Shown here: in pieces, positions 36,506 through 45,022 of the stretch
Position numbering within the stretch: the stretch's first letter is position 1
How the letters are laid out: each line of letters begins with the position of its first letter
Origin: Prevotella sp. DNF00663
GTDB lineage: Bacteria > Bacteroidota > Bacteroidia > Bacteroidales > Bacteroidaceae
DNA: 64,000 nucleotides
Assembly: GCF_001553265.1 (NCBI RefSeq)
Contig: NZ_KQ960593.1
Location: 62,001-126,000 of the forward strand
Reading direction: 5' to 3'
Translations under genes and position numbers: made by a program
Notes under the pieces: model-generated
What the model was told of the DNA's origin: nothing
Seen by the model: the letters and a program-made list of their open reading frames with translations, nothing else
Databases searched by the model: none

Positions 36506-37094
36506 ATCCTTGCTCTTGCAACCATTCCAAAGCTCTCGGCAAAGCATACTTTAATTTATCGATACTTTTAAGAGAGTCGTGGAAAGTAATGATGGAACCG
36601 TTACGCGCATAACGCTTTACGTTGTTCAAAACATCCTCGCCTGACAGCCATTTAGAGTAGTCGCGAGTGACTAAGTCCCACATGATAATCTTGTAACCAC
36701 GCTTCAACCACCAGTATTCACTGGGTCTTAACCAACCGTGGGGAGGCCTGAATAGATGGGCATGTATCAATTCATTGGCCTTATGCGTGTTGATAGCGTA
36801 AGTGAATGTCCAATGTTTGAAAGCTCCGATGTGATTGAATGTGTGGTTTCCAACCTGATGTCCGTCCTCTAATATTTGGTTGTAGAGATCGTGATGGCGC
36901 AACACATTCTCGCCAACCATGAAGAAAGTGGCTTTCGCATTGTACTTCTTCAGGGTCTCAAGAATGAAAGGTGTTGATTCGGGAATGGGTCCATCGTCGA
37001 ACGTCAGATACACTGAATGATCGTTAGGATCCATTCTCCAAATAGCACCGGGATATAACCAGCGCAGCCATTTAGCAGGTTGTTCAATTAGCAT
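36483..37094 (-). CDS. Polysaccharide deacetylase (NodB/CE4 domain)
   Basis: A 203-residue single-domain carbohydrate esterase of the CE4 type, which removes N-acetyl groups from amino-sugar polymers. The motifs are TFDDGP (Asp33 base and Asp34 metal ligand), HTFNH (His84 and His88, metal ligands), RPPHG (substrate groove), WDLVTRDYS, and a C-terminal ITFHDS with the catalytic His. No signal peptide is visible, so it may act in the cytoplasm or be tethered by its hydrophobic start. It lies seven bases downstream of the large DUF2723 membrane protein, which suggests a shared glycan role. Confidence 0.9.
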   Translation of the reverse strand: MLIEQPAKWLRWLYPGAIWRMDPNDHSVYLTFDDGPIPESTPFILETLKKYNAKATFFMVGENVLRHHDLYNQILEDGHQVGNHTFNHIGAFKHWTFTYAINTHKANELIHAHLFRPPHGWLRPSEYWWLKRGYKIIMWDLVTRDYSKWLSGEDVLNNVKRYARNGSIITFHDSLKSIDKLKYALPRALEWLQEQGYEFKIFE

Positions 37095-37100
37095 GCGCCT

Positions 37101-40100
37101 TTAATCCCTGTTTGGTAAGATTCCACCTTTTGCTCGATAACGTGCAAATACGGTGTTAAACATATTGTTCCACTTGCCAGCCAGCTTCTTATCAACCATA
37201 GGAGCGTCGTCTGCAATTTGTCGCATAATAGTCATCTCGCGGAGGCATTCGCTCATTGATTGTGCAAATCGATCGGCATTGAGGCTCAAGTACCACTCCA
37301 TGAGTTGCTTAGAATGCTTCCATACGTCATTCATAATGGTCATGGATTGCTGCTTTTTGCCCAAAAGAGCATATGCACGAGCCAAATCCAAAGCCCCTAT
37401 GGCATACAGATAAGACCCGTTATATGATGCACTGTAGGGTACATTATAGCTTGGAATCTCTTTGTCAACCTTCTCTAATACCTTTAAAGCCTTCTGCTTT
37501 TGTCCTTCGGCAATGAGTCGATTGGCCAGTTCGGCATATAGATTTCGATGTGTATAACACATGCGTATGACCGTTTCATCGAGATAAAGTCCGGGTTTGG
37601 AGAGGCCTCCGAACTTGTAACGATTCATCAAGTTGTTGTACACTTTCTCCGTATCGTAGCGCTTAGCACCGGGTTTATTGGTGGTGAAAGGAGTAATACG
37701 ATTGGCCAATCCTTCTTGTACGAAGTTGTCACCAAGGTTCATATAGTTGTCTTCACCTACTGTCAGAGCCACGTAAATAGGACGTTTCCAGTCGCATTGT
37801 GCTATCATTTCGAGCATCATCAGGTCGCCCTTGTAGAGCGCATCCTTGTTAGCTAGAGAGATAACCATGCGATCAGGGATGGTATCACTGGCCATTAACA
37901 TACCGCTTTTACGCACAGCGTCTTTATCAACCGTTACATATACGGTATCGGTAGGGATGAAATGCATATCAGCATCCTTTGAGCGTACCCAGTATTTCAG
38001 AATGTTCTTTAATTCAAACGGGTTGTCGCCAAATTGCTTCTTGGCTGCTTCTGGATTGGTCTTATAGAACTCCAAAATCTGTTTTTTTGCTTCGGGCTGA
38101 ATCGATACATACTCATTGGTACCTGAACAGTAGTCGAGTCGAGGCCATGTGATAGGCACAGAAGGGGAGTCGTAAGCCGGACGCCTCATCTGATCGATAT
38201 ACCAATCGGTCTGTAGATAGCTGAGATTGCAGACGCGTGCATCTGTGCGAACACCCTCTACATCCTGATTATACCATAGCGGGAAGGTGTCGTTATCTCC
38301 ATTGGTAAAGATAATGGGGTTGCCTTTATCTTGCAATGTCATCAGATAATTCTGTCCGAAGTCGCGGCAAGTGTATCTTCCACTGCGGTCATGGTCGTCC
38401 CATGTCTGGCTTGCCATTTGTATTGGAACGAGCAATGCCAGCAATGATACGCCGGCAGCTACGACAGTTCCACTTACATGCAGGTACTTCTTGATGAGGT
38501 CATAGATTGCTGCGACACCGATACCACACCAAATTGCAAATGCATAGAACGAACCGGCGTAGGCGTAATCGCGCTCACGTGGCTGCATAGGTGTTTGGTT
38601 CAGATAGATAACGATAGCTAAACCAGTCATGAAGAACAAGAAGAATACCACCCAGAACTGGCGTATTCCACGTTGTCCACGCCATGCTTGCCAGAACAAT
38701 CCGAGCAATCCGAGCAACAAAGGCAGGCAATAGAACACATTGTGTCCCTTGTTATTCTTTAAGTCATCGGGCAGTTTGCTCTGGTCGCCCAGTCGTGCAT
38801 TGTCCACGAAAGGAATACCGGTAATCCAGTTACCATGCTCCAATTCTCCGTTACCTTGTATATCATTCTGTCTTCCGGCAAAGTTCCACATAAAGTAACG
38901 CCAATACATGAAGTTGCATTGGTAGGAGAGGAAGAAGCGGATATTCTCCAGTTGTGAAGGCATTTTCACCGTCATGGCTTCCCCACAACGATCATATGCC
39001 ACGTCGTAACCGTCTACACCGCCCATCCAGTCTTCGTAGGCTTGGGCGTGGGGAGCATCATACATGCGTGGGAACAACATGTTCTGTGCATATTGGTACT
39101 TGTTTTTATGGCTTACGATGAAGTAAGAATCCTTCTCGTTTTTGTTGGCTTTTTCCTTGCGACTATAGATAGGTGCACCCTGTTTGGTAACAGGTCGGCA
39201 CATATTGCCGTCTGTTTTCAATGCCACCTGCGATGTGTAGGCCTGTCCATAAACCAATGGGCGGTCGCCATACTGGTCGCGACTCAGGTAATTTCCGAGC
39301 GTGAAGATGTCTTCAGGAGAGTTCTGATCCATCGGTGGATTGGCCGATGAGCGGATGACAACAAGCGCGTAGCTGGAGTAACCAATCATCAGCATGAGCA
39401 TACAGAGTAAGGTTGTATTCTTTATACGAGCCGAGACGTAGCTCACCTTTGCTTTTCCCTCTGTCTTTTTGAGGTTGAGGGCAAACCACAATACTGCCAA
39501 TACGATGATACCAACTGCGGCTGCGCCCACACCATTACCAAAGAAAGGAATACCCAACATGGCAACAGAAAGCATGAAAGCCAGATTTTGTCGTTTCTCA
39601 CTTTGATCGGTATAGCTCTCGTAAATAGCCCAAATGACGGTAGCTACCAAGAGAATGATGTAGACAATCTCACCTGTATTGAATGGGCATCCGAGTACGT
39701 TGACGAACAACAATTCAAACCATCCACCCACGGTAATGATTCCCGGAACGACACCATAAAGAACGGCTGCCACAATGACAAACGCTCCTAAGAGTGCGAA
39801 CAGTGAACCTTTAAGTTCGATATTGGGGAACTTGCGGTAGCAGTAAACCAGTACAATAGCCGGAATACACAGCAAATTGAGCAGGTGTACACCAATGCTT
39901 AAGCCGGTCATATAGGCTATGAGCACGAGCCAACGGTCACTATGAGGTTCGTCGGCGTGGTCTTCCCACTTCAATATGAGCCAGAATACAATGGCTGTGA
40001 AGGCCGATGAATAGGCATAAACCTCACCCTCTACGGCTGAGAACCAGAATGTATCGCTGAATGTATAAATCAATGCACCGACCAAACCTGCACCTTCAAT

Positions 40101-40457
40101 GATGATCAATTTGGCTGTTGTGAGCTCGTCCCAGTCCTTCATGATGAGCTTACGGGTTAAGTGTGTGACGGTCCAAAAGAGGAACATGATGGTCGTAGCA
40201 CTCAATAATGCGCTCATTGTATTCACCATTCGAGCTACTTGTGAAGGCTCGTTGACAAACTGACTAAACAAGTTTGCGGTGAGCATGAAGAATGGTGCTC
40301 CGGGTGGGTGTCCGATTTCGAGTTTAAATGCAGTAGTGATAAACTCTGGACAGTCCCAGAAACTGGCTGTCGGTTCAATTGTTGAACAATATACGAATGC
40401 CGCAATAAAGAATGCAACCCATCCAAGTATATTGTCCACTAATTTGTACTGTCTCAT
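37101..40457 (-). CDS. Large DUF2723 membrane protein, GT-C glycosyltransferase-like
   Basis: An 1118-residue integral membrane protein. The first 360 residues hold about ten helices with the DUF2723 opening (ASFWDCPEF and GHPPGAPFF), which resembles the acidic first loop of GT-C glycosyltransferases such as protein O-mannosyltransferases. More helices and a large C-terminal domain follow; the last 150 residues (EGQKQKALKVLEKVDK, ALDLARAYALLGKKQQ) look like TPR repeats. The ATG nine codons further upstream (40484) lies within the promoter, so 40457 is chosen. It probably transfers sugars from a lipid-linked donor on the periplasmic side; the acceptor is unknown. Confidence 0.85.
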   Translation of the reverse strand: MRQYKLVDNILGWVAFFIAAFVYCSTIEPTASFWDCPEFITTAFKLEIGHPPGAPFFMLTANLFSQFVNEPSQVARMVNTMSALLSATTIMFLFWTVTHLTRKLIMKDWDELTTAKLIIIEGAGLVGALIYTFSDTFWFSAVEGEVYAYSSAFTAIVFWLILKWEDHADEPHSDRWLVLIAYMTGLSIGVHLLNLLCIPAIVLVYCYRKFPNIELKGSLFALLGAFVIVAAVLYGVVPGIITVGGWFELLFVNVLGCPFNTGEIVYIILLVATVIWAIYESYTDQSEKRQNLAFMLSVAMLGIPFFGNGVGAAAVGIIVLAVLWFALNLKKTEGKAKVSYVSARIKNTTLLCMLMLMIGYSSYALVVIRSSANPPMDQNSPEDIFTLGNYLSRDQYGDRPLVYGQAYTSQVALKTDGNMCRPVTKQGAPIYSRKEKANKNEKDSYFIVSHKNKYQYAQNMLFPRMYDAPHAQAYEDWMGGVDGYDVAYDRCGEAMTVKMPSQLENIRFFLSYQCNFMYWRYFMWNFAGRQNDIQGNGELEHGNWITGIPFVDNARLGDQSKLPDDLKNNKGHNVFYCLPLLLGLLGLFWQAWRGQRGIRQFWVVFFLFFMTGLAIVIYLNQTPMQPRERDYAYAGSFYAFAIWCGIGVAAIYDLIKKYLHVSGTVVAAGVSLLALLVPIQMASQTWDDHDRSGRYTCRDFGQNYLMTLQDKGNPIIFTNGDNDTFPLWYNQDVEGVRTDARVCNLSYLQTDWYIDQMRRPAYDSPSVPITWPRLDYCSGTNEYVSIQPEAKKQILEFYKTNPEAAKKQFGDNPFELKNILKYWVRSKDADMHFIPTDTVYVTVDKDAVRKSGMLMASDTIPDRMVISLANKDALYKGDLMMLEMIAQCDWKRPIYVALTVGEDNYMNLGDNFVQEGLANRITPFTTNKPGAKRYDTEKVYNNLMNRYKFGGLSKPGLYLDETVIRMCYTHRNLYAELANRLIAEGQKQKALKVLEKVDKEIPSYNVPYSASYNGSYLYAIGALDLARAYALLGKKQQSMTIMNDVWKHSKQLMEWYLSLNADRFAQSMSECLREMTIMRQIADDAPMVDKKLAGKWNNMFNTVFARYRAKGGILPNRD

Positions 40458-40481
40458 AAATTTGTTTGTGAATAATGATTG

Positions 40482-40512
40482 CAAAGATAGATTAAATCAA
40501 GCATATTGCAAA
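40482..40512 (-). promoter_or_regulatory. Promoter of the DUF2723-deacetylase-queG operon
   Basis: Minus strand TTTG (40512-40509), 19 bases, TATCTTTG (40489-40482). This is a full consensus match, and it decides the start codon of the downstream gene. Confidence 0.75.
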
Positions 40513-40565
40513 ATATTGCTTGCGTTTTTAAACATTATTGTATGGCTATTTAGGCTCTCTTATGG

Positions 40566-40785
40566 CGTAACTCATTAACTAATGAACTTATAAACTCACA
40601 AACTTATTTTGTTGCAGAGTCTAGGCAGTATTGCTGCAGGGGCTTGTCAAAAATGCTGAAGAGGCTAGGCAGGAAAGTTGCCGAGGCTTTGCAGTCATTT
40701 CGTTGACAAGTTAACGAGTAGACAAGTTGACGAGGTCTGGAGTTAAGAGTGGGGATTTAGGAGTGAGGAATGGTGAGTTTTTATA
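40566..40785 (+). repeat. REP-like intergenic repeat, copy 5, with the shared 22-mer
   Basis: It fills the gene-free stretch 40458-40793. In order: a run of ctcattaactaatgaactt-type repeats (40571-40605); GC-rich units (40613-40695: ggcagtattgctgca, gtcaaaaatgctgaa, ggcaggaaagttgcc); GACAAGTTAACGAGTAGACA... (40705-40726), whose 22 bases are the exact reverse complement of 22331-22352; and the purine-rich tail gttaagagtggggatttagg (from 40742). Confidence 0.65.
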
Positions 40786-40793
40786 GACCACTT

Positions 40794-41504
40794 CTATGGT
40801 CTGATAGATAGAAAATGCTGTTCTATTTTGGTTATGGGTATGTCGGTGTGTTCATGATAATGCAGTGTGCGATTGACACAAGCTACGTGTTTCACGTTCT
40901 CAATGATTTCGGCGATGTCGTGACTTACCACAATGACAGCGCAATCGTCATTGATGCGGTGCAGCATCTCGTACATCTGTTTTTGGAAACGTTTGTCGAT
41001 GTAGGTATTGGGTTCGTCTAATACCACGACTTCGGGATTGGAAACAATGGCTCTCGCCAATAATACACGTTGTAATTGGCCACCGCTGAGCTGTCCAATG
41101 TGTCGTTTTTCGAGTCCTTCGAGCTCCAGCCTTTCAATGGCGTGACGTACCTGTTGGTGTTGTTCTTTGGTGTAGGGATGTAGAAAACGTTTCTGTCTGC
41201 TGAGTCCGGAGAGTACCACTTCGTATACGGAAATAGGAAATTTGCGGTCTATTTTGTTATATTGTGGCAGATAACCCATGGAAAGTTCATTTACAACTTT
41301 GCCTTCGCGTCGGTAGATAATTTCTCCTGTTTGTGGCTTCATCAGGCCGAGTATGACGCGCATGAGCGTAGTTTTGCCACCCCCGTTAGGCCCTATGATG
41401 CCTAGATAGTCGTGGTCGTAGACTTTCAACGACACGTCTTCCAATGCCATGACAGCTCCGTAGGTGGCTGAGATATGGTTGAGTTCGATGATTGGTTGTG
41501 CCAT
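40794..41504 (-). CDS. znuC: Zinc/manganese-type ABC transporter ATPase (ZnuC-like)
   Basis: The ATP-binding subunit of a cluster 9 metal-uptake ABC transporter, 236 residues. Walker A is GPNGGGKTT (38-46), a variant with GGG that is common in ZnuC/MntB-type ATPases. The signature is LSGGQLQR, Walker B is VVVLDEP, and the switch histidine is in VVSHDIAEI. Its ATG lies three bases after the stop codon of the DedA-ZnuA fusion gene, supporting a shared metal-uptake role. No permease (ZnuB) gene is next to it; the next gene downstream is across a repeat-filled gap. Confidence 0.88.
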   Translation of the reverse strand: MAQPIIELNHISATYGAVMALEDVSLKVYDHDYLGIIGPNGGGKTTLMRVILGLMKPQTGEIIYRREGKVVNELSMGYLPQYNKIDRKFPISVYEVVLSGLSRQKRFLHPYTKEQHQQVRHAIERLELEGLEKRHIGQLSGGQLQRVLLARAIVSNPEVVVLDEPNTYIDKRFQKQMYEMLHRINDDCAVIVVSHDIAEIIENVKHVACVNRTLHYHEHTDIPITKIEQHFLSIRP

Positions 41505-41507
41505 GTC

Positions 41508-42740
41508 TTACTTCAAAAGTTTTGCAATATGAACCATCTCTTGATCCCAATGGTAGCCTAGTGGATTGATGATAGATTGCTTTGCAGCTACTCCAGCTGC
41601 AACAACGTTCAAATTTCGATTGGCTATCTCTTTTTGTACGAAGATGACTTTTACCTGTTTTTGCTTGGCTAATCGAATGACTTGTTGCAGTTGTGCAGCA
41701 CTTGGCTCGTGTCCCTCTTCCTCAACAGGTATTTGAGTAAGCCCATAGTCGCGGGCAAAATAGGTGAGAATGGGATGATAGATGAGAAAAGCGTTGGCCT
41801 TTTCCTGAGTGATATGCTCTCTCACCTCGTTGTCTACCATGCTGATATGGTCTAGTAGATTTTCCAAATTCTGCTTGAAATAGAGGCTGTCTCGCGAATC
41901 TATCTCTTTTAACTTGTTGAAAATGTTGATGGCAATGATGCGGGCATTGGTTGCACTCATCCATGTATGGGGGTCGTCGAAGCCATTAAGGGTCTTCACA
42001 GGGGCTATACCGTCTGATGTATCTACCATGATGGTGTGCGGAGCGTTGGCTATGAGTTTCTTCATCCATGTGCGCTCAAATCCGATATTGCCTATTTTTA
42101 AAAACAAATCGCTCTTCGAGAGCTCCATCATTTGCTTAGGCGTGGGCTCGTAGGTTTCGGGATTGCCACCTTTGGGTACCATGGTGATGACTTTGAACTT
42201 ATCGCCTGCTATCTGTTCTGTGAAATAACGAAGGGGCTCTATGGACACCATGATGGTGCGTTGATTGTCTACTTTGCCACCCGTACACGAAGTCAGTGAG
42301 GCCACTGACAGGATAAGGATGACGTATCTTAGAAACTTTCCCATACTCATACTAATAGTTGAAATAAAAAAATTGGCTCTCATGAGCCCTAATGCAATGG
42401 TGATGGCACTTCCAAGGAAAGGTATGAAACCGAAGAATCCCATCCAAGCGCCTCGTCCACCCATGAATTTCGTGGCACGATTAAGGTTTTCTGGACTTAC
42501 ATGTAGATATTTCTCTATCCAGTCGAGACGCCCTAAGCGCCCTACACTGTAGTTGAAGAGTCCGCCCATCACGTTGCCGATGGTAGCAGAAAATACTAAA
42601 GGCCAAGGTTTCAAACCGGCAGCCAACAGTCCTAGCATAACGGCTTCGCTGCTGAATGGTAAGAAACTACCGGCCAAAAAGGCAGCCAACAGCATGCCCC
42701 AATTGCCCCAATTGATTAGAAACTCAGTGATGGAACCCAT
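41508..42740 (-). CDS. Fusion: DedA/YqaA-type membrane domain plus ZnuA-like zinc-binding protein
   Basis: A 410-residue two-part protein. Residues 1 to about 145 form a YqaA/SNARE-associated (DedA-like) membrane domain with FLAGSFLPFSSEAVM, IGNVMGG and the GRGAWMGFFGFIPFLG block. Residues about 152-410 are a cluster 9 metal-binding protein (ZnuA): IMVSIEPLRYFTEQIAGDKF, DPHTWMSATNA and the YHPILTYFARDYGL histidine. The last membrane helix leads straight into LTSC (149-152), a lipobox, so that helix doubles as a lipoprotein signal. The first usual metal histidine is replaced (NPETYEPTP in place of NPHxYEPTP). Internal ATGs at codons 131 and 133 could start a stand-alone ZnuA. Confidence 0.85.
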   Translation of the reverse strand: MGSITEFLINWGNWGMLLAAFLAGSFLPFSSEAVMLGLLAAGLKPWPLVFSATIGNVMGGLFNYSVGRLGRLDWIEKYLHVSPENLNRATKFMGGRGAWMGFFGFIPFLGSAITIALGLMRANFFISTISMSMGKFLRYVILILSVASLTSCTGGKVDNQRTIMVSIEPLRYFTEQIAGDKFKVITMVPKGGNPETYEPTPKQMMELSKSDLFLKIGNIGFERTWMKKLIANAPHTIMVDTSDGIAPVKTLNGFDDPHTWMSATNARIIAINIFNKLKEIDSRDSLYFKQNLENLLDHISMVDNEVREHITQEKANAFLIYHPILTYFARDYGLTQIPVEEEGHEPSAAQLQQVIRLAKQKQVKVIFVQKEIANRNLNVVAAGVAAKQSIINPLGYHWDQEMVHIAKLLK

Positions 42741-43654
42741 AGATTGATGGCTGTTAGAGTGAGTGCTATGACCAACATCATACAGAAAGCAATGTTGGTT
42801 ATCCGCGTACGAGTGAGTGCTAAGAAGTGCCCAATGAGTGGTGCTGTGGTGATAATGCTGATGCGTAGTAGCTCAGAATAGTGTTGAGGCTGTAGAAAAA
42901 TGAAAATAAACGCGGCTGCATCTATCACGACAAAGACTTCATAAAACATGCGGGTTCTAATCTTATCGTTGTAGCTATGACGGAAAAAGTGGATAGTTCC
43001 GGTCATGGCAAGAATGATTAAGAAACCGCAAGTGAGTAGTTGGTTGAATGGAAGTTGCTGGATTTGTCCTATAGGTTGGAATAGGGCTAGTTGCTGGAAA
43101 TGCAAAATCAATTCCGTAGGGTTATCCATCCATACATCATAACCAGCTAGGAACCAATAGGGGACTGACAGTCCGAGCAGACTGGCACATAGGGTTTTCA
43201 CGCTTCCGGCAAGGATGTTGGTGTAGAGTATCACCCAAAGAATGGGTACAAAATAGAGTATTTGAACAAAGAAGATACTGGCAATGCCCCACATCGCAAA
43301 GGCATAGAACACCCAGCCGGTGGCTCTATTATCTTGGTATCCTCTAAAGAAAAACAGGAAGAAAGCGATGATGCATAACTGTAAAAGGCTTCCTTCTAAG
43401 GATGGAAGCAAGAAAGCTGCCATCGTACATAGCACGAGGAAGGAGCAGGAAACCATACGACTATAAATACGGATAAGTGCATATGCATTGTTAAGTTGTA
43501 CCATCATGAATGAGGCTAATGCCAAACAAGCCGTTTGAATCCACAATTGATGCTCCATCAATGCATAGGCACACACTCCCAAAGCATAGATGCTGGTCAA
43601 TGGGAGCGCGTATCTACTGGTTGCAATTTTTCTCTGTAAACTCTTGTTTACCAA
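42716..43654 (-). CDS. Polytopic membrane protein of unknown function
   Basis: A 312-residue protein with about ten hydrophobic segments and almost no soluble domain. I do not recognise it with confidence; the layout recalls uncharacterised Bacteroidetes membrane proteins such as DUF6427. A QDNRATGWVFYAFAMWGI stretch near residue 105 and a C-terminal PLIGHFLALTRTRI are its only distinctive parts. It is not an ABC permease of the ZnuB type as far as I can see. Its end overlaps the start of the fusion gene by 25 bases and it follows purD by 48 bases, so the four genes look co-transcribed. Confidence 0.7.
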   Translation of the reverse strand: MVNKSLQRKIATSRYALPLTSIYALGVCAYALMEHQLWIQTACLALASFMMVQLNNAYALIRIYSRMVSCSFLVLCTMAAFLLPSLEGSLLQLCIIAFFLFFFRGYQDNRATGWVFYAFAMWGIASIFFVQILYFVPILWVILYTNILAGSVKTLCASLLGLSVPYWFLAGYDVWMDNPTELILHFQQLALFQPIGQIQQLPFNQLLTCGFLIILAMTGTIHFFRHSYNDKIRTRMFYEVFVVIDAAAFIFIFLQPQHYSELLRISIITTAPLIGHFLALTRTRITNIAFCMMLVIALTLTAINLWVPSLSF

Positions 43655-43702
43655 TCTGCTATACCTTCCTTGTTATGTTTTTAGTGAATAATAGTTATTG
43701 AA

Positions 43703-44971
43703 TTACAAGTCTTGACCGATGTCAGTTCTAAAGTATTTATCCTTGAATATAATCTTTTGAGCACCTCGGAAACTCTTTTGGAGAGCTTCTTCTTTGTCCT
43801 TTCCATAGCTGCTAACGGCAATAACACGGCCACCATTGGTGACAACCTCGCCTTCTTTAAGAGCTGTGCCGGCATGGAAGACGATGGAATCTTCTACATC
43901 TTTGATGCCTGAAATGGGATAACCTTTGACATATTGCTGTGGATAACCACCGCTAACAAGCATGACACAGACGGCCGAACGGTCATCGAATTCAATCGAA
44001 CGTTGGTCTAGATTGTCCTCGGCAACGCCCTCGAACAGTTCGACAATATCGCTCTTGAGCCGCAGCATGACGCTTTCGGTCTCTGGATCACCCATACGAC
44101 AGTTGTATTCTATAACCATTGGCTCGCCATCAACATTAATTAAGCCAAAGAAGATAAATCCTTTGTAGTCGATACCTTCGGTAGCCAATCCCTCAACAGT
44201 GGGGCGGATGATGCGATCTTCGACTTTTTGCATCCACTCTTTAGTGGCAAATGGAACCGGCGAAACGCTTCCCATACCACCGGTATTCAACCCCGTGTCG
44301 TGCTCACCAATGCGTTTGTAGTCTTTGGCTTCGGGCAAAATCTTGTAATTTTTACCATCCGTCAGTACGAATACAGAACATTCGATACCACTGAGAAATT
44401 CCTCTATAACCACGGAAGCACTGGCATCGCCGAACATTCCACCCAACATGTCGCGGAGTTCTTGCTTGGCTTCATCGAGTGTAGGGAGTATCAAGACGCC
44501 TTTTCCGGCACATAATCCATCGGCTTTGAGCACGTATGGTGCTTTCAATGTCTCAAGAAACTTCACTCCTTCTTCAATATTTGTACCGTTGAAAGTGCGA
44601 TATTGAGCCGTAGGTATGTTGTGTCGCATCATGAAACCCTTTGCAAAATCCTTGCTACCTTCAAGTACCGCTCCTGCTTTAGAGGGACCGATAACTGGGA
44701 TATGAGCCGTTCTTACATCCTGTTTCAGGTTGTCGTAGATTCCTTTTACCAATGGATCTTCCGGTCCAACGACTATCATGTGGATATTATTCTGCAAAGC
44801 GAAGTCTTTGATAGCGTCGAAATCGTCGGCTTTGAGATTCACATTGGTGCCGCAGTTGGCCGTTCCGGCATTGCCCGGAGCTATATATAATTGGTCTACT
44901 TTGTTGCTTTGTGCAATCTTCCAAGCCAAGGCGTGCTCACGACCTCCGCTTCCTAGTAATAATATATTCAT
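43703..44971 (-). CDS. purD: Phosphoribosylamine-glycine ligase (GARS)
   Basis: The second step of purine synthesis, joining phosphoribosylamine and glycine with ATP. The 422 residues match the family length. The N-terminal domain begins [17 protein letters not shown]. The ATP-grasp region has [11 protein letters not shown] and the GARS signature [10 protein letters not shown]. The C-terminal domain ends with [16 protein letters not shown]. The product of PurF is its substrate, yet the PurF-like gene of this window is 39 kb away. It heads a minus-strand group with a membrane protein and the zinc-transport genes. Confidence 0.96.
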   Translation of the reverse strand: MNILLLGSGGREHALAWKIAQSNKVDQLYIAPGNAGTANCGTNVNLKADDFDAIKDFALQNNIHMIVVGPEDPLVKGIYDNLKQDVRTAHIPVIGPSKAGAVLEGSKDFAKGFMMRHNIPTAQYRTFNGTNIEEGVKFLETLKAPYVLKADGLCAGKGVLILPTLDEAKQELRDMLGGMFGDASASVVIEEFLSGIECSVFVLTDGKNYKILPEAKDYKRIGEHDTGLNTGGMGSVSPVPFATKEWMQKVEDRIIRPTVEGLATEGIDYKGFIFFGLINVDGEPMVIEYNCRMGDPETESVMLRLKSDIVELFEGVAEDNLDQRSIEFDDRSAVCVMLVSGGYPQQYVKGYPISGIKDVEDSIVFHAGTALKEGEVVTNGGRVIAVSSYGKDKEEALQKSFRGAQKIIFKDKYFRTDIGQDL

Positions 44972-45022
44972 CGTTGTTGTTGGATTTAAAGGGTTATGTA
45001 GATTCTTACACCAATATGCTTG

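Noticed and set aside
42716-43654. The polytopic protein as the missing ZnuB permease
   Set aside because: I see no ABC-permease coupling loop or ABC-3-type pattern, and its closest resemblance is to uncharacterised Bacteroidetes membrane proteins.
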